DNA from: Corallococcus sp. CA053C
GTDB lineage: Bacteria > Myxococcota > Myxococcia > Myxococcales > Myxococcaceae
Direction: 5' to 3'
NCBI RefSeq assembly: GCF_003611675.1
Contig: NZ_RAWA01000059.1
Coordinates: forward strand, 1 to 32,791
Length of the DNA: 32,791 nt
Below the pieces are notes generated by a model that saw only the letters and a list, made by a program, of their open reading frames with translations, was not told the DNA's origin and ran no database searches. Of this stretch, positions 25,267-31,750 are shown one piece after another (position 1 is the stretch's first letter; each line of letters starts with the position of its first letter). The translations under genes were made by a program, and so were the position numbers.

Positions 25267-25659
25267 ATGAGCCGAACCGACGACTTGCTGATGATCCGTG
25301 AGCTTCTCCAGAAGCGTCGCAAGACCACCGAGGACGCCCAGGCGGGCGCTCGCCGCGAGCTGGCCGCGCTCAAGGACCAGGAGCGCGATCCCGAGTACGA
25401 GGAGCAGGCGCAGGCGGAGCTGGCGGACTACACCCTCTCCACGCTCATCGAAGCGCAGCGGCGGGAGATCATGCTGATCGACGCCGCGCTGCGCCGCATG
25501 GACACGGACGTGTTCGGCGAGTGCGTGGACTGCGGCAATGAGATCTCGCTGGATCGGCTGGAGGCCATGCCCTTCGCCATCCGCTGCGAGGAAGACGCGG
25601 CCCTCCACGAGCAGGAGACGCGGGACGCCGCGCGGCACGTGGGCAGCCTGTCCCTCTAG
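25267..25659 (+). CDS. TraR/DksA-family transcriptional regulator with incomplete zinc site
   Basis: A 130-residue protein. Residues 8-80 form the two-helix coiled coil that DksA inserts into the RNA polymerase secondary channel, with an acidic Asp-Thr-Asp at 79-81 near the base. The zinc-finger region FGECVDCGNEISLDRLEAMP has C86 and C89, and C107 follows, but the position of the fourth cysteine is Asp110 (RCEED), so a standard four-cysteine site is missing. Such changes are known in DksA2-like proteins that work when zinc is scarce. It is the only plus-strand gene in a 20-kb minus-strand block and ends at a strong hairpin. Myxobacteria carry many such paralogues; whether it answers to ppGpp cannot be told. 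Confidence 0.9.
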   Translation: MSRTDDLLMIRELLQKRRKTTEDAQAGARRELAALKDQERDPEYEEQAQAELADYTLSTLIEAQRREIMLIDAALRRMDTDVFGECVDCGNEISLDRLEAMPFAIRCEEDAALHEQETRDAARHVGSLSL

Positions 25660-25674
25660 CGAAACCACCAGGCC

Positions 25675-25705
25675 CTCCCCCGTGCGTCCATCCCGCGCGG
25701 GGGAG
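25675..25705. terminator. bidirectional hairpin between convergent genes
   Basis: CTCCCCCGTGCG (25675-25686) pairs with CGCGCGGGGGAG (25694-25705) through 12 bp including one T-G wobble, loop TCCATCC. It lies 15 bp after the dksA-like stop and 24 bp after the stop of the convergent exbD gene, so it can serve both. No long T-tract is present. Confidence 0.75.
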
Positions 25706-25729
25706 TCGTGCATCCTGGCGTCGCGCCGC

Positions 25730-26311
25730 CTACTCCGCGTCGCGCTGGAGCACGATGAAGCGGTAGTTCTCCAGCTCGTTCTGACCCGCCGTGTAGAGCA
25801 CCGTGATCAGCAGGTCGTACGGCACCATCTTGTCCGCGATGACGGACAGCTCGTGGCTGAACGGCGCCGCCGGGTTGCGCGCGGCGATGAACTTGAGCTT
25901 CGCCACTTCCTTCTTCAGCTGATCATCCAGCCCCAGCACCAGCCGGCCCTGGAGCTGCTCGATCGGGATGCGGCCGTCCATCAGGCGCACCACCTCGCGA
26001 TCCCCCACGAGGATGTTCTTGGGGGTGATGGTGATGGCCACCGTGTCCTTCGGCGTCGCGCGCGTGGAGGACACCGGCGGGCGGACGTCCTCGGACGCGG
26101 TGATGGCCGCGGAGGACGACGCGAAGGACTTCAGGAGGAACACCAGGATGATGGTCATCATGTCCATCATCGCGGTGATGTTGAGCTCCTTCACCTCCGT
26201 GGCGGCCTCACGCTCCTTGCGCTTCTTGCGCGTGAGGGCCCGGCGGTAGCGCATGCGCGCGAGCTGCTCGGCTTCGGCGGCGGTCGGGGGCGCGGGTTCG
26301 GAAACGGACAT
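25730..26311 (-). CDS. ExbD/TolR-type biopolymer transport protein (second of two)
   Basis: A 193-residue inner-membrane protein. A charged cytoplasmic N-terminus (basic run RKKRKEREAATEVKEL at about 28-43) leads into one membrane helix, NITAMMDMMTIILVFLLKSF, containing the proton-pathway Asp50 typical of ExbD/TolR. The rest is a periplasmic domain with IPIEQLQ and a C-terminal VLYTAGQNELENYRFIVLQ strand. It starts 2 bp after the preceding ExbD stop, the third gene of the exbB-exbD-exbD operon. The stator-type MotA/TolQ-MotB/TolR systems use proton flow to do work in the periplasm. Two different ExbD proteins with one ExbB is the arrangement of M. xanthus gliding motor AglRQS. Confidence 0.9.
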   Translation of the reverse strand: MSVSEPAPPTAAEAEQLARMRYRRALTRKKRKEREAATEVKELNITAMMDMMTIILVFLLKSFASSSAAITASEDVRPPVSSTRATPKDTVAITITPKNILVGDREVVRLMDGRIPIEQLQGRLVLGLDDQLKKEVAKLKFIAARNPAAPFSHELSVIADKMVPYDLLITVLYTAGQNELENYRFIVLQRDAE

Positions 26312-26313
26312 GG

Positions 26314-26841
26314 CTACAGGGTGCCCAGGGTGACGTCGGGGAACAGCAGCTTGCGCTCGGTGGGCCCTGGCGTCTCACGCAGGGCATCCATCGTCTGGAT
26401 CAGCGCGTCGTAGGGGATGTCCGGATCCGCCGCCACGATGACCTTCGTCTCCTGCGGGAACTCCGCCTTGAGCTCCACCATGCGCGCGTTGAGCGCCGCG
26501 TAGTCGTGGCTGCCGTCCGCGCGCACCGGCACGGTGGGAGCCCCGGGCTCCAGGGGCGCGGCCTTCGCGCTGTTGCTCCGGACGAAGAGCCCCTTGTGGG
26601 AGATGAGCACCGACAGCATCAGCTTGGGCGCGTCCGCGTCCGCCTGGCCCGCGCTGGCGGCGGCCCCGCCGTACGCGGGCGCGTTCACGTTGAGCGCGCC
26701 GAAGGCCGTGAGGCCCGTGATCGACAGCAGCATGAAGATGATGAGGTTCATGAGGATGTCGAGGTACGGGACGATGTTCAGCTCGCCCCCCTCTTCCTCT
26801 TCCCTCGGCTTCAGCTTGCGGCGGGAGTAGTAGAACGCCAT
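26314..26841 (-). CDS. ExbD/TolR-type biopolymer transport protein (first of two)
   Basis: A 175-residue inner-membrane protein of the same family as its downstream neighbour but clearly different. A short cytoplasmic start with an acidic cluster (EEEEGGELN at 14-22) precedes one membrane helix, IVPYLDILMNLIIFMLLSIT, with the proton-pathway Asp28. A low-complexity Gly/Ala stretch follows, then a periplasmic domain ending DIPYDALIQTMDALRE, the usual ExbD C-terminal helix. It lies 25 bp after exbB. With its sibling it would form a mixed ExbD pair over an ExbB ring; stoichiometry is unknown. Confidence 0.9.
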   Translation of the reverse strand: MAFYYSRRKLKPREEEEGGELNIVPYLDILMNLIIFMLLSITGLTAFGALNVNAPAYGGAAASAGQADADAPKLMLSVLISHKGLFVRSNSAKAAPLEPGAPTVPVRADGSHDYAALNARMVELKAEFPQETKVIVAADPDIPYDALIQTMDALRETPGPTERKLLFPDVTLGTL

Positions 26842-26866
26842 TCGGTTGTCCGGAGGCTGGCGTGGA

Positions 26867-27619
26867 CTACGAGGCCGCCCGGACGTCGTCGTCCGCCGGA
26901 ACCACTTCCAGCGAGCCGCGCCGCGACAGCAGGTTCTCCAGCTTCAGCGCGTTGAGCTCCACGCTCTCCACCATGTTCTTCGCGTAGGTGCTGAAGAACA
27001 GGTGCGCCACGATGCAGAGGACGGCGATGGAGAGGCCGAAGCCCGTGTTGTACATGGCCTCCGAGATGCCGTTGGAGAGCAGCGCCTGCTTCTGCTCCGC
27101 CGGCACGTTGCCCAGCGCGCGGAAGGTGCCGATGAGGCCCACGATGGTGCCGACCAGGCCCACCAGCGTCGCGATGTTCGCGAGCGACCACAGCCACTGC
27201 ACCCGGCGGGACACGTGCGGCGTGTACTCCGCCAGCGCCTCCTCCACGGCCTTGGCCACTTCCAGCTCACCGCGGTTCGCGTTGATGAGCCCCGCGCGGA
27301 TGACGCGGGCCAGCGGCGAGCGCGGCGCCATGCCGCAGAACTTCACCGCGCGGTCCAGGTTCCCGCTGCGGACCATCTTGTGGACCTGTTCGATGAACGC
27401 GACCGCGTTGAGCCGGTAGCGGTACAGCAGCGTCACCGCGCGCTCCCCGATGACGGCCACCGAGGCGGCCAGCCAGAACAGGTTCACGAACATGAACGGA
27501 CCGCCGGCCTTGAACGCGCCGACGATGAAATCCCCCAGACCTCCGGAGGAAGCATGGCCGGCCGCGGGAGCTGCCTCGGCCAACACCATGCTCAGCAACT
27601 CGTTCACGGGGGGATTCAT
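26867..27619 (-). CDS. MotA/TolQ/ExbB proton channel family protein
   Basis: A 250-residue inner-membrane protein with three membrane segments: about 42-57 (FMFVNLFWLAASVAVI), then in the conserved channel region LANIATLVGLVGTIVGLIGT, and TGFGLSIAVLCIVAHLFF. The middle segment is the family's diagnostic signature. It should form the proton channel with the two ExbD proteins encoded next. M. xanthus AglX/AglV and AglR/Q/S are such sets used in gliding. Proximity to aglU makes a motility role plausible here, but Tol or TonB-energising systems cannot be excluded. The ATG at 27619 was chosen because MNPPVNELLSM leads directly into the family pattern; AAAGGA lies about 11 bases upstream. A promoter and leader hairpin precede it. 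Confidence 0.92.
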   Translation of the reverse strand: MNPPVNELLSMVLAEAAPAAGHASSGGLGDFIVGAFKAGGPFMFVNLFWLAASVAVIGERAVTLLYRYRLNAVAFIEQVHKMVRSGNLDRAVKFCGMAPRSPLARVIRAGLINANRGELEVAKAVEEALAEYTPHVSRRVQWLWSLANIATLVGLVGTIVGLIGTFRALGNVPAEQKQALLSNGISEAMYNTGFGLSIAVLCIVAHLFFSTYAKNMVESVELNALKLENLLSRRGSLEVVPADDDVRAAS

Positions 27620-27654
27620 CGCGGATTGCGTCCTTTCGCTGCCCCCCGCGCGCA

Positions 27655-27677
27655 CCCCTGCCGGGAACAGGCAGGGG
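27655..27677 (-). promoter_or_regulatory. leader hairpin of the exbB operon
   Basis: CCCCTGCC (27655-27662) pairs perfectly with GGCAGGGG (27670-27677), loop GGGAACA on the plus strand. It lies between the proposed promoter (27708-27737) and the exbB ATG at 27619, so it would be in the 5' untranslated RNA. Confidence 0.5.
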
Positions 27678-27707
27678 CTTGCGATCACGGGCCGGGAGCA
27701 ATCCGGA

Positions 27708-27737
27708 CTTGTAGGGCTTCGCCGCCGAGGGTGTCAA
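27708..27737 (-). promoter_or_regulatory. putative sigma-70-type promoter for exbB-exbD-exbD
   Basis: On the minus strand a perfect TTGACA (27737-27732) is followed after 18 bp by TACAAG (27713-27708), four of six matches to a -10 box. It starts 2 bases after the topA-distal hairpin and about 90 bp before exbB. Transcription would begin near 27701. Confidence 0.45.
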
Positions 27738-27738
27738 G

Positions 27739-27764
27739 CCAGGGGGGCCAAGCCACCCCCCTGG
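27739..27764 (-). terminator. hairpin after topA
   Basis: CCAGGGGGG (27739-27747) pairs perfectly with CCCCCCTGG (27756-27764), 9 bp, loop of 8. It begins 18 bp after the topA stop on the minus strand and separates the dprA-topA unit from the exbB operon. The minus-strand sequence after it is CTTGACA, not a T-tract. Confidence 0.7.
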
Positions 27765-27782
27765 AATGACTGGGGTTTCCGC

Positions 27783-30452
27783 TCAGCTCACGGAAGGAGC
27801 CGGGGGAGCGACCGCTGCCCCGGCAGCTCCAGCGAGCGCCTCCGGGGGAGCCCCAGAGGAGCCCTGCGCGGAGCCCTCCGCGGCGACGCCGGGCAGGCCC
27901 TGCTCCACCACCTCGCGGCGGTAGTCGCATTCCTTGTTCGGGCAGGCGATGTAGGCGCCGTCCCGCTTGGAGTACTTCTGCAGCAGGTAGGGCGACGCGC
28001 ACTGCGGGCACGCCTCCGCGAGCGGCCGGTCCCACGCGGCGAACTTGCACTCCGGATACCGGTTGCAGCCGAAGAAGATCTTCCCGCGTCCGCTGCGGCG
28101 CTCGGTGAGGTAGCCCACCTTGCACTCCGGGCACGACACGCCGATGGAGATGGGCTTGGACGTCTTGCAGTCCGGGTAGCCCGAGCACGCCATGAAGCGC
28201 CCGAACCGGCCGCGCTTGATCACCATGGGCTTGGCGCACTTCTCGCACTTCTCGTCCGTGGTCTCCTCCTCCACGATGACGATCTTCCCCTCGGCGTCCC
28301 GCTTGAAGTCCTTGGTGTTCTTGCAGTCGGGGTAGTTCGAGCAGGCGAGGAAGTGGCCCATCTTCCCGAACTTGATGACGAACGGGTTGCCGCACTTCTC
28401 GCACGCGATGTCGGTCTTGATCTCCTCGCGCTTGACGTCGCGCATCTCCGCTTCGGCCTTCTCCAAGGTCTCCTTGAAGGGGCCGTAGAAGTCGTGCAGC
28501 ACCGTCTTCCAGCTCGCGCCGCCATCCGAGATCTGGTCGAGCTTCTCCTCCATGCTGGCCGTGAACGACACGTCCAGCTCATGGGGGAAGTGCTTCACCA
28601 GCAGCTCGTTGGTCATCTGCCCCAGGTCCGTGGGACGGAAGCGGCTCTCCAGCTTCTCCACGTACTTCTTGTCCTGGATGTTGGAGAGGATGGCCGCGTA
28701 CGTGGACGGACGCCCGATGCCGCGCTCCTCCAGCTCCTTCACCAGCGTGGCCTCGCTGAAGCGCGGGGGCGGCTGGGTGAAGTGCTGCTCGTTGAGCAGC
28801 TTGTGCAGGGCCAGCACCTCGCCCTCGTTGAGGGGCGGCAGCTCTCCCACCACGTCCTCGGCGCCCTCTTCACCGGCGGCCTTGGCCTTGTCGCGCTCGG
28901 ACTCCTCTTCCGGCGTGAGGCCGGCGCCGTAGACGCCCAGGTAGCCGGGGAACTTCAGGGTGCTGCCGGACGCGCGGAAGGTGGCGCGGCCCGCGGTGAT
29001 GTCCGCGGCCGTCTGGTCATACACGGCGGGCTTCATCTGGCACGCGACGAAGCGGTTCCAGATGAGCTCGTACAGCCGGAACATGTCCGACTCGTCCATC
29101 GCGTCGAAGAAGGGACGCACGCGCTCGGGCGGGTACTCCAGCGACGTGGGCCGGATGGCCTCGTGCGCGTCCTGGGCGCTCTTGCGGCTCTTGTAGACCA
29201 TGGGCTCCGGCGGGAGGTAGTCCGCGCCGTACTTCTGCCCGATGAACTCGCGCACCTGCGTCACGGCGTCGTCCGACAGACGCGTGGAGTCCGTACGCAT
29301 GTACGTGATGAGCGCCGTCTGGCCCTCTTCACCCAGCGGCACGCCTTCGTACAGCTTCTGCGCCAGCGTCATCGTCTTCTTGGCGGTGAAGTGCAGCCGG
29401 TTCGCCGCCTCCTGCTGGAGCTTGGACGTGATGAAGGGCGCGGGCGCGTTGCGGCGGCGCTCCTTGCGGTCCACCTTGGTCACCGTGAAGGGCGCGTCCT
29501 TGAGTTCCGCGACGAGCCCGTCGGTGGTGGCGCGGTCCTTCAGCTCCACCTTCTTGCCGTCCACGCGGGACAGCTTCGCCTTGAAGGGCGGCGGCCCCTG
29601 CGGGCCCTGCACCAGCGCGTCGAGCGTCCAGTACTCCTCGGGCGTGAAGGCCTTGATCTCCGCCTCGCGCTCCACGATGAGGCGCACCGCCACGGACTGC
29701 ACGCGGCCGGCGGACAGGCCCCGGCGGATCTTCTTCCAGAGCAGCGGCGAGATTTGATAGCCGACGAGCCGGTCCAGGATGCGCCGGGTCTGCTGCGAGT
29801 CGTAGTTGTCCTGGTTGAGCTCGCGCGGATTGGCGATGGCTTCCTGCACCGCCTTCTTGGTGATCTCGTTGAAGGTCACCCGCAGGGAGTCCGGGTGGGC
29901 CAGCTCCTCCTTGATGTGCCAGGCGATGGCCTCGCCCTCGCGGTCGGGGTCCGTCGCGAGGAACACGCGGTCCACCGTCCTGGCCGTCTTCTTCAGCTCG
30001 TTGAGGACCTTCTCCTTGCCCTTGATGACCGTGTACTCGGGCTTGAAGTCGTGCTCGACGTCGACGCCAATCTTGCTCTTGGGCAGATCCTTCACGTGCC
30101 CCACGGAGGCCTTCACCGTGTAGCCAGAGCCCAGGTACTTCTTGATCGTCTTGGCCTTGGCGGGCGACTCCACCACCACCAGGTAGTGCGGGCCCTTGCC
30201 ACGGCGCTCGGGGACTTCTTCCACTTCGTCCGCGTCCGCGTCCACGGTGGGCAGTTCCTCGCCGTCCGCGCCACGGCGGCGGGCCGCCGTCTTCTTCTTG
30301 GCCGTGGCCTTCTTCGCCGCCGTCTTCTTCTTGGCGGGTGCCTTCTTGGCGGGCGCCTTCTTGGCAGCCGGCTTCTTGGAGGCCGCCTTCTTGGGCGTCT
30401 CCTCCGCCGCCGCTTCCGTCTGCGCCGCCTGTGTCTTCTTCCGCGTGGCCAT
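27783..30452 (-). CDS. topA: DNA topoisomerase I with Lys-rich N-terminal tail and four zinc fingers
   Basis: An 889-residue type IA topoisomerase that relaxes negative supercoils. The Toprim domain starts at residue 90 (YLVVVESPAKAKTIKKYLG) and includes DPDREGEAIAWH. The catalytic Tyr384 lies in LITYMRTDSTRLS. SAGRVQSVAVRLIVERE and GIGRPSTYA are diagnostic. Four C4 zinc fingers (the first CEKCGNPFVIKFGK...CSNYPDC) end the protein, followed by a 35-residue Ala/Gly/Pro tail. Unusual is the N-terminus: residues 21-60 are histone-H1-like (KKAASKKPAAKKAPAKKAPA, then more), followed by an acidic stretch at 62-82. The ATG at 30452 has AGGTAGGAG just upstream. It starts 23 bp after dprA, so both are co-transcribed. 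Confidence 0.97.
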   Translation of the reverse strand: MATRKKTQAAQTEAAAEETPKKAASKKPAAKKAPAKKAPAKKKTAAKKATAKKKTAARRRGADGEELPTVDADADEVEEVPERRGKGPHYLVVVESPAKAKTIKKYLGSGYTVKASVGHVKDLPKSKIGVDVEHDFKPEYTVIKGKEKVLNELKKTARTVDRVFLATDPDREGEAIAWHIKEELAHPDSLRVTFNEITKKAVQEAIANPRELNQDNYDSQQTRRILDRLVGYQISPLLWKKIRRGLSAGRVQSVAVRLIVEREAEIKAFTPEEYWTLDALVQGPQGPPPFKAKLSRVDGKKVELKDRATTDGLVAELKDAPFTVTKVDRKERRRNAPAPFITSKLQQEAANRLHFTAKKTMTLAQKLYEGVPLGEEGQTALITYMRTDSTRLSDDAVTQVREFIGQKYGADYLPPEPMVYKSRKSAQDAHEAIRPTSLEYPPERVRPFFDAMDESDMFRLYELIWNRFVACQMKPAVYDQTAADITAGRATFRASGSTLKFPGYLGVYGAGLTPEEESERDKAKAAGEEGAEDVVGELPPLNEGEVLALHKLLNEQHFTQPPPRFSEATLVKELEERGIGRPSTYAAILSNIQDKKYVEKLESRFRPTDLGQMTNELLVKHFPHELDVSFTASMEEKLDQISDGGASWKTVLHDFYGPFKETLEKAEAEMRDVKREEIKTDIACEKCGNPFVIKFGKMGHFLACSNYPDCKNTKDFKRDAEGKIVIVEEETTDEKCEKCAKPMVIKRGRFGRFMACSGYPDCKTSKPISIGVSCPECKVGYLTERRSGRGKIFFGCNRYPECKFAAWDRPLAEACPQCASPYLLQKYSKRDGAYIACPNKECDYRREVVEQGLPGVAAEGSAQGSSGAPPEALAGAAGAAVAPPAPSVS

Positions 30453-30475
30453 GGCTCTCCTACCTCGGACTGCCT

Positions 30476-31600
30476 TCAAACCTTCTCGTACCGTTTACCC
30501 GGGTGCTGGACCACCAGCCCCGACAATTCCAACTCCACCAGGGCGCTCGTGAGCGCGGCGGGGGACAGCGGGCTGCCGGCGAGCACCTCGTCAAAAGACC
30601 GGGGAACCCTGTCCAACAGCCCATAAGCCCCGCGCGCTTCCACCGACAGCGCCTCCCACCAACCTCCTTCACGCCCCGCGGGCACCGCCCGGCCGGGATG
30701 AACGCCCACCACCGCGCAGATCGCTTCGGCGGACGTGCATGCCCGGGCCCGTCCGTCCGCCAGCAGGGCGTTGCAACCCGCCGCCGCCGGTTGCCAGACA
30801 TCCCCGGGAAGCGCGAACACCGGACGGCCCTGCGCCCGGGCCGCGTCCGCCGTGTACAGGCTCCCGGATTCCAGCCCGGCCCGCATCACCAGCACCGCAT
30901 CCGACGCGCCAGCGATGAGTCGGTTGCGCCGGGGGAAGGTCGTCGTGCTCGCCCGGACACCGGGCGGCAGCTCGCTGAAGAACACCCCGCCCCGCTCCAG
31001 GAAATGGGGCAGCAGGCGGGCCTGGGCCGGGTCCAGCTGGTCCAACGCCGACCCCAGGAAGGCCCACGTCTCCCCACCCGCATCCAGCGCGCCCCAGTGG
31101 CATGCGCGATCCACACCCTCCGCCGCGCCCGACACCACGCCCACACCCGCCTCCGACACCTTCCGGGCGAACGTGCGCGCGAACGGCAGGAAGCCCTGGT
31201 CGGGGTGACGGCTGCCCACCATCGCCAGCCGGCGCCGGGGCGGACCGGGCTCTCCCCGGTAGAACAGGAGCGGGGGCGCGTCCTCCAGGCCCACCAGCCG
31301 CGCGGGATGGGCCGGCGTGCCCGCGAAGGCCACCCGGATGCCCGCCACGGCGCAGGCGGACTCCACCTGGGAGGCCACGTCGTCCAGCGATGCGACGGTC
31401 GCGAGCCGCTGCCGGACGGCCGAGGGCACCGGGACGTCGGACACCCAGTCCCGCACGGGGGTGGACGCGAGGCGGGTCAGCTCTCCCCCGGCGAACGCAC
31501 GCACCGCCGCCAACGTCCGGGGCCCCAGGCCAGGGACGGCCCAGAGCGCCAGGCAGGCGCGGTGTTCCCCGGTGAGTGTGCCCGTGTCGGTGTCTGCCAT
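30476..31600 (-). CDS. dprA: DNA-processing protein DprA
   Basis: A 374-residue protein that loads RecA on incoming single-stranded DNA in natural transformation. The N-terminus has a helix-hairpin-helix-like segment (GLGPRTLAAV, about 24-33). The Rossmann-like core starts with VGSRHP (128-133) and includes VVSGAAEGVDRACHWGAL, FPRRNRLIAGASDAVLV and SGSLYTADAARAQGRPVFALPG. The C-terminus (about 310-374) is a winged helix of the DML1 type (LSPAALTSALVELELSGLV). The ATG at 31600 was chosen over the one at 31624 because it follows a GGGGGA and leaves the palindromic promoter intact; this is uncertain. It is followed by topA, as in many bacteria. Confidence 0.95.
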   Translation of the reverse strand: MADTDTGTLTGEHRACLALWAVPGLGPRTLAAVRAFAGGELTRLASTPVRDWVSDVPVPSAVRQRLATVASLDDVASQVESACAVAGIRVAFAGTPAHPARLVGLEDAPPLLFYRGEPGPPRRRLAMVGSRHPDQGFLPFARTFARKVSEAGVGVVSGAAEGVDRACHWGALDAGGETWAFLGSALDQLDPAQARLLPHFLERGGVFFSELPPGVRASTTTFPRRNRLIAGASDAVLVMRAGLESGSLYTADAARAQGRPVFALPGDVWQPAAAGCNALLADGRARACTSAEAICAVVGVHPGRAVPAGREGGWWEALSVEARGAYGLLDRVPRSFDEVLAGSPLSPAALTSALVELELSGLVVQHPGKRYEKV

Positions 31601-31620
31601 ACCCGTCCCCCGCCTGTTTC

Positions 31621-31638
31621 CCACCTATATAGAGGTGG
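31621..31638 (-). promoter_or_regulatory. palindrome with TATATA upstream of dprA
   Basis: CCACCT-atatag-AGGTGG is an 18-bp inverted repeat in an otherwise GC-rich leader. On the minus strand TATATA (31631-31626) could be a -10 box about 25 bases before the dprA ATG; no good -35 stands at the right distance. A repressor covering such a site would block dprA-topA. Speculative. Confidence 0.35.
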
Positions 31639-31684
31639 ACCCGGGAGGGGCGTGACACATAACACCGGAACATCGGTGGTCAAG

Positions 31685-31709
31685 CGGCCCGCCCATCCGT
31701 GGCGGGCCG
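31685..31709 (-). terminator. perfect 9-bp GC hairpin after the LysM gene
   Basis: CGGCCCGCC (31685-31693) pairs with GGCGGGCCG (31701-31709), loop CATCCGT. It lies 41 bp after the stop of the LysM gene on the minus strand, before the dprA promoter area. There is no T-tract on the minus strand. Confidence 0.6.
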
Positions 31710-31750
31710 GAATGCAGCTTTCCTGCCGGTTCCGAGCCGCGGGTTGGCGA

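Noticed and set aside
19428-25659. Long plus-strand open frames (19428-21887, 21821-23671, 23626-25659)
   Set aside because: All are antisense to well-supported minus-strand genes and have biased Arg/His/Gln composition. The last shares its end with the real DksA-like gene, which starts at 25267.
27450-30626. 1058-codon plus-strand open frame opposite topA
   Set aside because: Shadow frame without recognisable motifs; topA on the minus strand is complete with catalytic Tyr and zinc fingers.
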